A stretch of DNA of 64,000 nt from Berberis thunbergii (GCA_003290165.1 QNQO01008305.1:434001-498000); one strand, 5' to 3'; positions 23,190 through 35,199 are shown, counted from the first letter of the stretch. Translations and numbers: made by a program. Notes: generated by a model not told the origin, from the sequence alone.

Positions 23190-24822
23190 TCTAAACCCAA
23201 AACCTAAGCTAATAACCTAAACCCAAAACATAACCCATAAACCCAAAATCAAACCCATAACTTAAATCCAAATCCAATGCTAAGCCCAATCAAACCCTAG
23301 ACACATTCCCTCAATTGTCCAAGATTCTGATTTATTTTTGCCTTAAATCACTCATTGAACCCTCCCCTGAACTTGTCCATATTCATTTTCTCCTAATTCT
23401 CTATAAATACAAAAATTCAATGGATGAAAAAGGCGAGGAAGAGAAGGGAAAAGAAAAATTACAGAAAATTAAACCTTCTTCCTCACAAAGTGATTTTCAT
23501 CACACTAGAGCCACCACCATCACCACCTCACCCTGCTACCACCGAGCGAGCACCGTCACCACCACGAAATAGGGGAGTGACAACCCTGTTTCGCATCAGA
23601 CATCACCTCGCCATCACCACCATCTCCCTTCATCTCGTCGTCCCTCCCTCTCTCTCCGCCACCACCACGAAACAGGGGAGTGACAACCCTATTTCGCGTC
23701 AGACCTCCGCCTTGCCACAGACCCTGCTCCTTGTTTTCCTCTATTCTCCACGATCTCTCCCTCCTCCACCTTGCCCTCTCTGTTCCTGCATCACAACAGA
23801 CCGAGAACCACCACCACGCCGCGAAACAGAGCTTCACTGCGGCTCTGTTCTGCCTCGCAGCCAGCACTGTTCCTCCTCTTCTTTCGGCCTCTCTTCGTCT
23901 TGAGATCCTTCCTGCCACCCTTTCTCACGACCACCGTCGCAAGCGGCGCTTCAGCAGGCGGCACAAATCACCACGACAGGAGAAAAAGGGCTCCGCAAGC
24001 TCTCTGTTATTGTTTTTTTTTCTCTGTTTCTTTTCCTTATTTCACTGTTTACTCACCCTCAGTCTTCCTGCAGGTACCAGAGCCAGGTTGGAGCAGGAGG
24101 AAGCTCACGAGGAGCGAAGAACAGCGGTGTTCCAGGCGTTGTCGCACTGGGAATTGTAGCAGAGGCGCGGGAATGAGTTAAATTCTAATTTTAGTTATTT
24201 GCACCCCCGATTTCCGCTTTGTACCACCACAAAGCTTGTGTACTTCATTTTCTCGGGATTCGTGTTCGGACCAATTGCTGATCTACTGAGTACCACCACA
24301 TTGAGTTTGCGACAAACTAAATGGGTTGTATAAGTTATTGTGATTGATTTTAATGAATTGTGTGCTTAATTGTTAATTACAATTTATTTCTGAAAGTTTT
24401 TGATAAATTGTTTTTGCTTGAAATAATTTGTTAATGTTTGATAGAAACATGATATAATTTAATTTGATTTTAATGATCATATATTCGGTTTAAGCAAAGG
24501 ATTCTCATCCCTAAAGCTTCTCGTTTTTAAATTCAGTAATTTAGATTTAAATAATTTTTGCTAACTCATTGGTGAGTCCAAGCCCACAAAATCCACATTT
24601 TTATTTTATTTACTTTTCTTATTTTTAGTTTAGTTTTAAAATGTTGTAACCCCATTTTCCATTTAAATTAGTTTAAATTAAATTATAAATTTCAATTGCA
24701 TCCACCTTCCTCGTGGGATCGACCCGTACTTGCCGTTGTCTACCAATTAGGCACCGTGCACTTGTGGTTATTACAAGTGGGCTAAATTAACGTATTAATT
24801 TAAGGTAGTTAAACCCGCATCA
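23190..24822 (+). repeat. 5' LTR of the plus-strand Athila-like element
   Basis: It is recognised as the reverse complement of 38,166-39,440 and 60,581-61,450, and ends TTAAACCCGCATCA. It lacks roughly the first 160 bp of the LTR seen in the other copy. It contains a ~103-bp tandem duplication (near 23,560 and 23,664) around gaaacaggggagtgacaacc. Its proline/serine/threonine-rich ORFs in several frames are probably compositional. Confidence 0.75.
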
Positions 24823-24828
24823 AGTTTT

Positions 24829-24846
24829 TGGCGCCGTTGCTGGGGA
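24829..24846 (+). other. Primer-binding site (tRNA-Asp type)
   Basis: TGGCGCCGTTGCTGGGGA lies six bases after the LTR end. It matches the Athila/Tat tRNA-Asp site by family knowledge, with one difference from the copy at 60,557-60,575. Confidence 0.75.
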
Positions 24847-25171
24847 AGGTACCTGTAATACCCGCCTAATTAAATAAATATAAAAAAATTCTTTTGTAGA
24901 CCCTAATGTTAATGTTAGTCAATTGTATTTGGGCTTGGTTTTGGGCTTTTATTAAACTAATAAGTAGGGTTTTATTTTGTGAAGGAGGGTGAGTGCATTC
25001 GAAAGTTTGATGGGGGCGAATAGCCACCCACCTTATAAAGAGAATAACCCTATTTCTTCTTTTTTTTCTCTCATTCTTTTCTCCTTCCTTTTCCCTTTTC
25101 CCTTCTTCACAATTTTTCTCAATGGCGGCTGATGGTGAGACGAAACTGGCGAAAGGGGCTGCGATCTGGAG

Positions 25172-25387
25172 GTGAGATGGCGGATAGAAGGAATGGCAGA
25201 TTGGGGGCCGGTAGTGATAGCGGTAGTTCTGTTCGTGTTGTTAACGCCAGGCCTGCTGATACAGATACCAGGAAGGAACCGAGTAGTGGAGTTCGGGAAT
25301 TTCATTGGGCCAGACATCGAGTCAGATGCAGAGAGTGATGGTGAAGACGAAGCTGAAGATCTAGACAAGCCTGAGGAAGATGGGTGA
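25172..25387 (+). CDS. Chimeric ORF: DUF3339 N-terminus fused to Snu114/CLO-like acidic segment
   Basis: Residues 8-43 (MADWGPVV, then LFVLLTPGLL, then NRVVEFGN) match the start and first membrane span of the small plant DUF3339 proteins. From residue 40 onward EFGNFIGPDIESDAESDGED matches the acidic N-terminus of the U5 snRNP GTPase Snu114 (plant CLO/GFA1, human EFTUD2). The two families share the tetrapeptide EFGN, exactly where the ORF switches. The second DUF3339 membrane span and all Snu114 GTPase motifs are missing. The ORF is open for 71 codons. A CTTATAAAGAG box lies near 25,034. Expression is unknown. Confidence 0.65.
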   Translation: MRWRIEGMADWGPVVIAVVLFVLLTPGLLIQIPGRNRVVEFGNFIGPDIESDAESDGEDEAEDLDKPEEDG

Positions 25388-25657
25388 GCTTCGGATGATG
25401 AGGCTGCTGCAGCAGGGAGCATGTGATGGTTGCTGGCTGGCGATGAATGCGATGCATATGGATTGGAGATTGAATTCTTGGTCTAGTTTATGTGCAAATG
25501 TAGAGACTAATGAGCATTTTTTCTCATCTTAATGTTATTGAAACTGATGAAAACTCCATTAGAAGAGGAGGAGTAATATCTGCTTTCTTTTTCACTTATA
25601 GATAGTTGCAGAAATGATAGATGGCTCAGGGACGAAGAGGCAGACATTGAAGTTCAA

Positions 25658-25898
25658 TTGCAAATGATAGTGGTATTGTTGTTATTCCCATGGTCAATTT
25701 GGGGTGGAGAATCAGATGGAGATAAAGTGTTTGCAAAGCTTGTGGAACAGACCAGACGTAATTACTGTGAAGAGGCAGCTGAATCTGTCATTGAGGAGCG
25801 CAAAGTTAGAAAAGATAATATTGCCCATGGTTTTTTTTGATGAAAATGGGACAGAAGATTCATCATCAAACACACTCGATGCTCTATTTGGTGGTTAG
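25658..25898 (+). pseudogene. Unidentified gene-like segment
   Basis: One frame reads GESDGDKVFAKLVEQTRRNY, then EEAAESVIEERKVRKDNIAH; another continues DENGTEDSSSNTLDALFGG to a stop at 25,898. Composition looks like real coding sequence with a frameshift near a T-run (25,830). I do not recognise the parent family. It follows the DUF3339/Snu114 chimera on the same strand. Confidence 0.4.
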
Positions 25899-26049
25899 CA
25901 TGGGTGGTGGTATCTCAGATACCTGTCTATATACAAAACTTGGGAGTTGGGACCAAGCAGCACATTGTTGGGTGTTACTACTTATCTGGTTTTTATCCCT
26001 TGATTTCCATCTGCCAATAAGTCATCTGGTGTAGCAAGGGAAGATCCTG

Positions 26050-28110
26050 AGGTTCAACTAACTAAAAGGTGAGTTCATTTTCATCCCCTTTCTTTTAATT
26101 TTTGTATTGATTTTGGTTATTGTTAGATTGGGTATTTTGACATAGCAGGTGAGTTCTCTTTTACCCCTTTCAATTTGTTTTTTTGTGATGGTTTTGATAG
26201 TTATATGTTGTGTGTTTAATCTACTTTGATTAAACTCCCATTTTCTTTCTTCCTGATTTTGCCCTTAACTTGGTAGATTAAATTGATGGGGTTTGATTAC
26301 TTTAACTAATTGATTTGAATGAATGAATGGATACCCATTGTAGTTCATATTGATATTAGGCAATTGTCAAGGCATTCAGGGTTTTCCAGGTTATCATCAT
26401 CATTAGAAAAGCATGTGATTGAGTAGGGTTTGTGTAAGAGAGACTAAGGAACCCCCGAGTGTTATCATGAAGAAAATTTGGACAAATTGTATCTCCCAGG
26501 TTAGATCAGATGTTACCACATTTAGGTAGTAGGTGTATGTGCGTTTTGGATTTGTCAAATCCCATCGGGTTGAAATTGAAATTCATCATATGTGTCCATA
26601 CGGTTTATTAAAGTTGGTTGTCAAAGTGTTGTACCACTATCAAAAATATTTTCTCGTTAATTGTCACAGGTTATAGATACATTGCTCCTTTGTTTGATGA
26701 AATTTCTCAATGAAATAGAAGATGGATTAGGGGAAGTTTTACAAGAATGAAATAAGTCATTTTTGCTTAGTTCCTAATGTATCTCATTGTCATATGCTCT
26801 TTTGATCATGACCTGGAAGATATTATCTTTGGAGTATTTCTATGGACCTATTTACATAGCTGGCGAGATTGATCCCAATTGCATAACATAAAATAGAAGA
26901 AAATTTTCTAGTAATAGATATTGGCTGGTATATAATTGAGCACTTGTTTTAGTTTGAGTATTTGTATTGTTATGCGAATTGGTGTGCATATTGTTTTTCA
27001 TATGATGCAAAGAGATGAGATGTGTGAATTGGCAATGTGTCAAATATTATTTGTTCCCCAAGAGAATGGTGGATACTGTGGTTGATTTATTTATGGTTGA
27101 CAAAGAGTCGCCATAAAAGAGTTTTGACTTTTAGTTGATATTTTTTATGCTCTTTTCCACAACTCCGAAGAAGAAAAAATGTGAAAAGAAAAGAAATTGT
27201 TTGTATACAGACTTGCTTGTATACGTGTGATATGATTATGGGTATGCAGACTTGCTTGCATATCGGTGCACCGTTCCATGTGTGTTCGGTTGTACGTGTA
27301 GATTTAGGAAGAATGCTTGCCATGGATCGAACTTCAGGTGACATGACATGTTTCTCGAGGTGGCGCCCCACTTGGAACATGTACGCTCCAAGTGGTTTCG
27401 AAGGCAAGGGAGGCACACTTGGGTGAGGTGTGTTCGACACAGGGGGAGAGTGCGATTGTGAAAAAGTAGCGAGATTTCTTTTTGTGTATGTGCATGATTA
27501 CCTTAAAGGAAGAAACTAAATGCTCATTCAACTATTGAATGAGAACTACATGTCTTCCTAAATGTAGAAAAAAAAGAAAAATGTGTATTGTTAATATTTC
27601 AATAATAGTCTAATATGATTATGAACTGTATAGTTGTTGCATTTATGAGGATTGATAACTCATAAACTTTATTTATTAGTAATAAATAATGCATATTTAT
27701 TTATTAGGAAGATAACACCTTTGCCTCGTGGAGGAACTACCTAGTGTGGTTGTTTATTGTTTTGTTTATTTCGATGTTGTCATGCGTGAATTTATTGATT
27801 TTGGGATGAAGATTTCTCACACCAGCTTTATTGCTTACCCGAGTGAGCTTTTGCTTCTTGGGTACATTCCTTTTGGAATGTAGCCGATTAACCTTTCAGG
27901 TTTAGAGATTTTGAGCTGCGTTACTGGAGTTCCGCTAGTGAGCTAGCCATGCCAGTCTTCTCTAGGTTAGATTTTTTATTTGTTTTAGATGTTTAGTTGT
28001 TGCTGCTATTTGCTTTCTGTTGTTATTGAATTTTCACGTCCCGAGTTTTGGGGGAAACGGATAATCCTACGTGGATTTTGGGATTTTTGTTTCCTTCGAA
28101 AATCGGGTCA
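26050..28110. other. Non-coding remainder of the 3.26-kb insertion
   Basis: No domain is recognised on either strand. An imperfect ~80-bp direct repeat starts with aggtgagttc at about 26,068 and 26,148. A gtatacagacttgcttg motif recurs near 27,207 and 27,245. Confidence 0.35.
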
Positions 28111-28115
28111 TGACA

Positions 28116-29324
28116 GTACCGGTGTAATTGAATTTAAGATGTATTTGACTAATTTAAAAAAAATTATTATTTTTATTAAGTTCTTTTTACACTCATTTTG
28201 TGTTTGATTTTGCATATTACACGCTTCTCGAGGAAATTGGACGATCCTGCAAAACATCAAGCAAAGTTTTTTTTTTATTTTGTGAGGAGAGTTTTAATTT
28301 TATTTTCACCTCGCTTTACGAGTGTGTGGTGTAATAATTTTAAAACTCTACTGTTTTTCATTTTGTTTAATAAAAAAAAAACCCTAAATTTTCTAAGTCA
28401 AAAGAAAATATAGGGAAACAATTTTAATTGTTACCCAATAATTTCTTGTGATTTAGAAATCCGACTTCTAAGACCAAGACCAGTAAATTTATTTGCATAT
28501 GCTTGTGTGTTGTGTGAAACGGATAAAAAGAAGTTGGACATTTTTTTTGAATTGTGCTAACTTTTTGTGCAGAGCAGAATACGCACACTGTAAGTATTTC
28601 TATCACACGCAACGTATTAGCGACCCAGGTGCTTTGTGTAATTGTTTGAAATTGTCTGATTGGTTGTTTAATTTCTGTAATTGTTGATGCTAAATTTTAG
28701 TAATTCATAATAAGCAAACACAGTTTCTAAATAGAAATTGGTGGGACTTGATATCCCCACATCATCACTCTAGCTGTGTGCAACCAATAGCCTAACATAA
28801 TTAAAATCAATTAGCAAGTTAGATAGAGCATCTTTTAGGTACGGTGTTCATAAGACAACCAAGACGAAGGTGAATCCAATAATTTTTGTGTTGATCGTTG
28901 CTAAAAGTGACGATGGGTTTAATCATTCAATGAACTCCGAGAGGCCACTGCCACAAGGGTAATTTATCCGGTACGTCGAGTCATAAGTAAGCTACGATCC
29001 ACAAGAAGAATTGGTGTAACCAACATTTTTGGGTTAGGAACACAAGCCTCAAGTGTGCATTTAACATCACATCGTTCTCACATCCATTGGCTTACAGAGC
29101 GGTAGCACAAGGAAGTACTTAATTGGACCATTGTGACCTCCTTCTCTTGTGTGATAATCCGGTTTCTTTGAAACAAAACTCTAGCCTACCGATTTTGAAC
29201 TTTGAGGTGTAAAGTGTACACTCTTAGGATCAACTTGTAGCACCCATTGCTTTTTCATAAAGATTACATAAGAAATAATTGTCCCCCAAAGATAAAAAAA
29301 GAGAATTGAGCTAAAAAACGCTGA
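28116..29324 (+). other. Untranslated leader of the plus-strand Athila-like element
   Basis: Matches the reverse complement of about 59,290-60,550 in the minus-strand Athila element. No ORF of interest. Confidence 0.6.
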
Positions 29325-31001
29325 TTGCTTAGGGAGGCATGTTTCTTGTGCATTTATTGGTTGCTGACTGCGTGTGAGCCTGTGTATATTTTTAGAGTTA
29401 GTGCTTTCAAAAAAAAAATGAACACAAGGGATTATCCAGCCTATTTTTCCGAGCAAGTCAATTCATTTTATGACATGCGACGACCTGATTATGATCCATA
29501 TTTTGATTATTACAACCCAGGTTTAGCCTATCATCCTGACTTCTCATGGGTTCATGGTCAGTACCATGAAGGCCCTCTAGACACTCCTCAAACTTTCATT
29601 CCTGATAATGAGTTAGAGGATATCATGAAAATTTTTATAGAGCGAACAGGAGAAATACTTGTGCAAAATTCTCATGATATCACAGAATTGACAACTATTT
29701 ATCAACAAAACTCTCAAGTTATCCGAAAACTTGAGATGACTGTGAGTCAGATAGCTGAGTCACTTCCTGAGATAGAGTCAGAAAAATTCCCTAGCCAACC
29801 TATTTTCAACCCAAATGGTCGATTTGAACTTAGTGGCACATCTGAGTCGGACAGTGAAGATGACCAATCCATTACTACCCTTAGGAGTGAAAAATTGGTT
29901 GACAATCAGGTAGGAATGCCTGACATAAGTGTTATTATATCCTCACCCAATTTTACACAGGTTGGATCCTCCTTTCATAAGGAGGCTGATAAAACCTCAT
30001 TTATTGATGAACCTGTAGATTCTGAGACACTACAGACATCTCCTTCCCATATTGACTCATTAGACATATGCCTTCCTAGTGACTCATGCATAGAATCAAA
30101 CTGTGAACATTCTTTAGAGTCTCCCCTTGATAGTTTTCATGATACACATGACCATTTAGAGATTTGTTTGACTCACTTTAGTTTAGACTTTGATGTTGAT
30201 GATTCCATTAGGGGAGTCAAAGATTTGATTGACTCAGTCCCCATTGTGGATCCTAGTTATAAATGGAAGTCTAAAGTGGAGCCTCTTCCACTCAGTGAGT
30301 CAAAACTAGTCCCATCAGTTGAGCCACCTGAGCTTCACCTTAAACAATTACCTGACACCCTCAGGTATGCGTTTTCAGGTGCTGATGATACTTTGCCTGT
30401 TATTATTTCATCTATATTGAATTCAAGACAGGTTGTCCCAAAGAAGTCGGGAGATATATCTAGTAAGAGAGTGCAATCGATAAGTAGTGTCAACTCTAGG
30501 GTTGGGGGTGTTGTTGGGTTGTCTAGACCAACATCTCTATGTGATTCATGTGATGAGCCTGTACCACCTGATATATCCATCGTCTCATCTGCTTGCATCA
30601 CATTCCCATTTACTAAGGCTACTTTCACCGATCCCTTCTGCTGTAGTGAGGATTTCAATTTTCACCATCCTGATGTGAAAATTATCCAATCTTTTGATTT
30701 GGAACCAAACATAGGATGTTCCCTTTTTGGAGCACGCAAGAATCCTCAGTTGTGTATGACTACTGGTCACTTTTGGAATGTCCAAGTGTATTTGGTGCCC
30801 CATGTGATTGCTATTTTTGAGTGGACTGATCCTCAACTGTTCATGCTGTTGATATACGACCATGGACTAAGTGTTTGTCATACTTTTCCTCTCCACTTTT
30901 TGATACACCATTTTTTAGGTAGAATATTTGTCGGGCTGATGACGTTAAACCAAGCGCTACTGGGAGGCAGCCCAACTTTTATTGTAAAGAATGCATGTTG
31001 A
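29325..31001 (+). CDS. 558-codon gag-derived ORF, pol largely deleted
   Basis: The first ~30 residues are translated leader; similarity to Athila gag starts at MNTRDYPAYFSEQVNSF. The C-terminal gag blocks LEMTVSQIAESLPEIE and SITTLRSEKLVDNQ follow. A segment equal to the stretch between protease and RT (LTHFSLDFDVDDSIR, SYKWKSKVEPLPLSESK) comes next, then VVPKKSG, after which the frame leaves the RT and uses unrelated sequence. The tail TLNQALLGGSP equals untranslated DNA of the other element. The N-terminal gag half and zinc knuckle are gone, as are the protease active site, RT and integrase. The frame is nevertheless open for 558 codons. It may encode a gag-like protein of a non-autonomous element, or be open by chance. 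Confidence 0.6.
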   Translation: MLREACFLCIYWLLTACEPVYIFRVSAFKKKMNTRDYPAYFSEQVNSFYDMRRPDYDPYFDYYNPGLAYHPDFSWVHGQYHEGPLDTPQTFIPDNELEDIMKIFIERTGEILVQNSHDITELTTIYQQNSQVIRKLEMTVSQIAESLPEIESEKFPSQPIFNPNGRFELSGTSESDSEDDQSITTLRSEKLVDNQVGMPDISVIISSPNFTQVGSSFHKEADKTSFIDEPVDSETLQTSPSHIDSLDICLPSDSCIESNCEHSLESPLDSFHDTHDHLEICLTHFSLDFDVDDSIRGVKDLIDSVPIVDPSYKWKSKVEPLPLSESKLVPSVEPPELHLKQLPDTLRYAFSGADDTLPVIISSILNSRQVVPKKSGDISSKRVQSISSVNSRVGGVVGLSRPTSLCDSCDEPVPPDISIVSSACITFPFTKATFTDPFCCSEDFNFHHPDVKIIQSFDLEPNIGCSLFGARKNPQLCMTTGHFWNVQVYLVPHVIAIFEWTDPQLFMLLIYDHGLSVCHTFPLHFLIHHFLGRIFVGLMTLNQALLGGSPTFIVKNAC

Positions 31002-32600
31002 GTGTGTATTTTATCTATTTCTATTAACTAATCCACAATTCTTTTGTCTCCAAGCTCTCATCAGTGGATTACTTGTGGAAATTGGTAAAATCTTCACCGC
31101 GGTAATATTGTTCTAAGCTCCTCTCATGTACTTATTTCATTCATTTGTCAAAATTATTTTGTTAAACATTGAGGATAATGTTTGGATTAGGTTTGGGGGT
31201 AGGGTTCATGAGTCGGTGAATTTTTCGTAGTGTTTTTTTTTCCTATTCTTTAAAAAAAAATTTGCTTTTCTGTTAAGAAAACTTGGTCTTTTATGAGTAT
31301 GAAAATGAATTTTAACTGTTTTATGCTCAAGAAAATGCAAGCTAACTTGACATATTGGTATATTGATAAAGACTGAAAGTTTAGTATGATCCTTAAGTTA
31401 GATCTAGTTCATGAGATTTTTCAACTCAATTATCTTGCGCCATGAGCCATGTTAGCATAACTTGAAGTTGATGAGTGAAATATATGCTAGAAAACATTAG
31501 AATAATAGTGGAGACTTAACCCTGAAAGTTTTGAACCTTTATATTTTTCTGAGGGTTATACATAAGCTCTGATTTTTCTTGAGTCCGTATTATCTCGTTG
31601 ATGATCTCATTTTTCTCATTTTTCTGATCAATTGCTTTGGGAATGACATCAAAATTGAATTATTACACTAGAACTTCTTGGCTTATTTAATTGAGATGTC
31701 ATAATACTGACCTGAATTTAAGAAGTGATCTAGGCATTTTTTCTTTAGACCATTAACTAGCCTTTTAACTTACCCATAACATTAGCCTTTTTGTACCCTT
31801 TTGAGCCTTAGAATAACTTTTATTTGTTAACCCATTAACCTTTACCCAACTTTTCTGGGAATGTGTACGAATGAATATATTTGGTGTAAAGAGGTCATTA
31901 AAAAGCAAAATATGAGATATTTCATAAATCCTCTATGTAAAAAAAAATTGATTCTTCAATGAGGATAAAAATGTGAAAATGAAGAAAAAATTAATGGTGC
32001 GCAACATTGGTTTATTCTTGACAGCCCTAATTGTTCGTATAATGGGTGTATACATTCCTAGAAATTTTTGTTAGAATCCTTTGACATTCCTTATTAACTA
32101 TTACCCAAGCCCCATTACAACCCAACAAAGTCCTAGTTGATCTTAGGTAAAGGTTGATTCTGTAGATGTGGAGATTTAATAACCAAGACCTATGGTGTTT
32201 GATTCAACATTCCCAAAAGTAATTGATATTCCTGTCCATGAGATCATGTTCATTCCATTCTTGAAAAGTTCGTTCTTCATATTACTATATGTGAGATGAT
32301 TGTTTTCCATTATTTACTCTTTCCTCACATATAAACTGAGTGAAATACCAAATCTCTGAGTATTTTATTGTGAGTGACATGAGAGGTTTGAAGTCAAAAC
32401 AAACTTTCTACAGGAGATTTAGTCATTGTTTTACTCTGAAATGAAAAGTTATGTTGATAGTGTTTTTCACACACACACATTGAGTTGAGGATGATTGTGA
32501 ATTTTTTCTAATCTTTGGAGAATATAAAATTATTTTGAGATTTATTGATACACTAAAATGACACTGTTGGTTTCTTGCATATCTTGAAGTTTTAAAATTA
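31002..32600 (+). other. 3' untranslated region of the Athila-like element
   Basis: Parallels 39,620-42,300 in reverse, including the accgcggtaatattg block. At 31,814-31,834 it has the uninterrupted site that in the other copy holds the hAT element at 40,360. No gene. Confidence 0.6.
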
Positions 32601-32804
32601 ACATTGTTTGACCAAATTTTATTGAGTCAGTAATGTTTGTGGGTAACATTTCTGGAAACCCTCACGAGACTATAACTCGTCCACTAGAGGTAATCTAGGG
32701 GTTTAAAGCCTTGTTGCACGTTTAAGGTAAGTGCAACCAATGATTCCTGCGAAAGTGAGTTAGGATTTTCTTTTATTATTTTGCTCGAGGACTAGCAAAA
32801 TATA
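32601..32804 (+). other. Retroelement relic
   Basis: Contains ttgctcgaggactagcaaa followed by tataggttgg, resembling the untranslated region near the 3' LTR of other plant gypsy elements. The source element is not defined. Confidence 0.35.
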
Positions 32805-33239
32805 GGTTGGGTAGAAGATATTTGCACATCGAGAGATGGACTTCCACATAGAGCACCCATAGGGAGTGTACTTGATTCTGGTATCCCAGTCCCATCTATT
32901 TTTCCCATATTTATCAATGATGAGCGATCTCCATAAAGTACCATCTTCTTTTACAAATCGCCAAAGCCACTTAGAAAGTAATGCTAAATTGAATGTGTTC
33001 ACTTGGCGAATGCCTAAATCACCCCGGGTTTTAGGACAACAGATTTTCTCCCAATCCACTAGATGCATCTTTCTCGAGGTTTGTGTGGAATCCCAAAGGA
33101 AATCGCGCATAATATGTTCCATCTTGGCTACAACTGAAGAAAAACATTGATAAGAGACAGAAGGAACACGAGGATAAAGGCTAAAGTGGATTTGACAAGA
33201 GCTAGTTTGCCTGCTTTCGAGAGGAATTTGCGTTTTCAA
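32760..33239 (-). pseudogene. LINE C-terminal region
   Basis: Blocks MEHIMRDFLWDSTQTSRKMH, then WEKICCPKTRGDLGIRQVNT and LLSKWLWRFV match the region after the RT thumb in plant LINEs. The frame ends near 32,760. Confidence 0.75.
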
Positions 33240-33373
33240 GAAGCTAGTCTCGATTCCATCCTTTCGATTGACTCATCCCACACAGCTTTACTTTTGAATC
33301 TAGCACCCAAAGGCATGCCTAAGTACTTAACTGGAAGCTGACCCGCTGCACAACCAAATAAACCTGCTAACTA

Positions 33374-35001
33374 CTACAAATGAGAAACTTCTCCAATGGG
33401 CAATACCACTGATTTGTGAAAGTTAATTTTCAGACCTGAAATAACTTTGAAACAAAGCATAATTCTTTTGAGAGTAATAACCTGAGAAGCAGTGGCATCA
33501 CAAAAAAGGATAGTATCATCTACATACTGAATAATGGAAACAGAAAGAGTACCCTCTGGGACCGAAAACCCTCTTACTAGACCAGAAAACCCTCTTACTA
33601 GGCCAACATCAACCGCTTTAAGAATAATTTGGGTCAAACCTTCTACTGCTAAAGTAAAGAGAATGGGAGAGATGGGATCACCCTAACTTAGGCTTTTAGA
33701 GCTATTGAAAAACCCGTATAGTTGTCCGTTAATCTTCAGAGAGAAATTGGTTGTAGATCTGCAAATGTGAAGCCAATGGATCCATTTTGAGTCAAACCTC
33801 ATGCGAGTCATTACCAAATCCAAAAACTCCAAGAAACATTGTCAAAGGCTTTTGAGAAATCTAATTTGATGACGAGCCCTAAAACACTTTTTTTTTCTTT
33901 CTAAAATCAATAATTTCATTGGCAATGAAAGGGCTATCAACTACTTGCCTTCCATTAACTACTGTACTTTGAAATGGAGAAATAACTTAGTGAATAACAT
34001 TTTTCAATCTATCAGCCAATACTTTGGCAATGATCTTATAAGCCCCGTTTAAAAATACTAATAGGTTTGAAATCTTTGACAGTCCACACACCGACACATT
34101 TAGGAATAAGCGAGATGATAGTGGTGTTCAACCGCCAATCCAGAAAATGCCTAGTATTAAAATCTTCAGTAATTGTAAGAAAATGAACTTTGATTACCTC
34201 CCACATTTTTAAATAGAACTCCATGGAGAAACCATCAAGCTGGAAAAACTTTTATTTGAGCTCTTGCATTGCCCCTCTGATTTTTGTCTCTGAAAAGTTC
34301 TCTACCAAGGAGGTAGCCACTGGCTGAGACATAAACTGAAACGTAATCCCCGAGAAGAAAGGTCGCCACTCTTCCTTTTCACTGAACAACTCCTTGTAGT
34401 GAGAGACCAAGAATTTTTTGATGCTGGCTTCATCTTCTATCATCTCATGATCCATGCTAAGAGCTTTAATAGAGTTAAACTGTCTGCGTCTGTTGGCCAA
34501 GTTATGAAATAATTTAGACCCTTGATCCATATGACAAGCCCAATTGACCCCGGACCTAATCCTCCAAAACTCATCGTCTCTTTTTGTTAACTTTGTTCAC
34601 TTCTGATGTAGCTGCACTCTATGATACCTCTCCTCAGCAGTAAGGTTTCAGATCTCTTCCTCAGCATCAATGTTAGCAATCAAAGCAGAAATATTTTGAA
34701 TGCATAAATTGGTCTTACCCCAAACTTTAGTCCTCCAACTTTTAAGGTTGCATCTGATCGCTTTAAGATTCCACCATGAGTAATAGCCAGGGTGACCAGA
34801 GATCATTGAGCTATGCCACCATGATTTCATCTTCTCTTTCAGGGTTGGGTGATCAAACCAACCATTATCAAAGGAAAAGAGGCTAGTGCTGCCACCAATA
34901 AAAGAGTTTGCCAGCATACTCGCATGGTGGTCAGAACATGTCGTTCCCTTAAGCCATTCAACTTTATCACCAAATTTAGCAATCCAATCCACCGAAGCCA
35001 A
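33374..35001 (-). pseudogene. LINE linker and reverse transcriptase
   Basis: DHHASMLANSF ends the endonuclease region; GSKLFHNLANRRRQFNSI leads into RT; TTIISLIPKC precedes the fingers; and IIQYVDDTILFCDA is the catalytic palm with an intact YVDD. Just before the palm, a 21-nt tandem duplication repeats GLVRGFS (33,567-33,608). Stops and frameshifts separate the blocks. Confidence 0.8.
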
Positions 35002-35199
35002 GAACTAATCAAACCGACAAATAATATGGTGCTCCCTTCGATTTGACCACATGAAATTTCCCCTTTTCAGACTAAAATCAACGAGTTCCACGTCATTAAT
35101 GAACTGATTGAATTTCTGCATGTTTATGGACCTCCTTCTACAACCTTTTATTTTCATTTATGTAACGAACAACATTGAATTCTTCTGCCAACACCCATG

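Larger units (their letters stand above)
24854..28115 (-). mobile_element. 3.26-kb solo-LTR-like insertion with 5-bp TSD, carrying host gene fragments
   Basis: Exact GTACC duplications flank it (24,849-24,853 and 28,116-28,120), and the flanking leader rejoins to match the related element at 60.55 kb. On the minus strand it runs from TGTCATGACCCGATTTTCG to GGCGGGTATTACA, so it has TG...CA ends. No primer-binding site, RT or second LTR was found inside, so it looks like a large solo LTR or a non-autonomous LTR element. The plus strand carries the DUF3339/Snu114 chimera and another ORF. Confidence 0.7.
23190..32600 (+). mobile_element. Athila-like LTR element derivative, plus strand, 3' LTR missing
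   Basis: A 5' LTR (to 24,822) is followed by a TGGCGCCGTTGCTGGGGA primer-binding site, the tRNA-Asp type used by Athila/Tat elements. A leader, a 558-codon ORF and a 3' untranslated part matching the minus-strand Athila element (39.6-42.3 kb, reversed) come next. Similarity to that element stops near 32,595, just where its 3' LTR would begin, so the 3' LTR is absent. A 3.26-kb element is inserted 7 bp after the primer-binding site. RT, RNase H and integrase are missing. Confidence 0.8.

Noticed and set aside
23424..24181. Overlapping ORFs of 120-159 codons rich in proline, serine and threonine
   Set aside because: They overlap in several frames and lie inside an LTR with a tandem duplication; composition explains them better than a gene.
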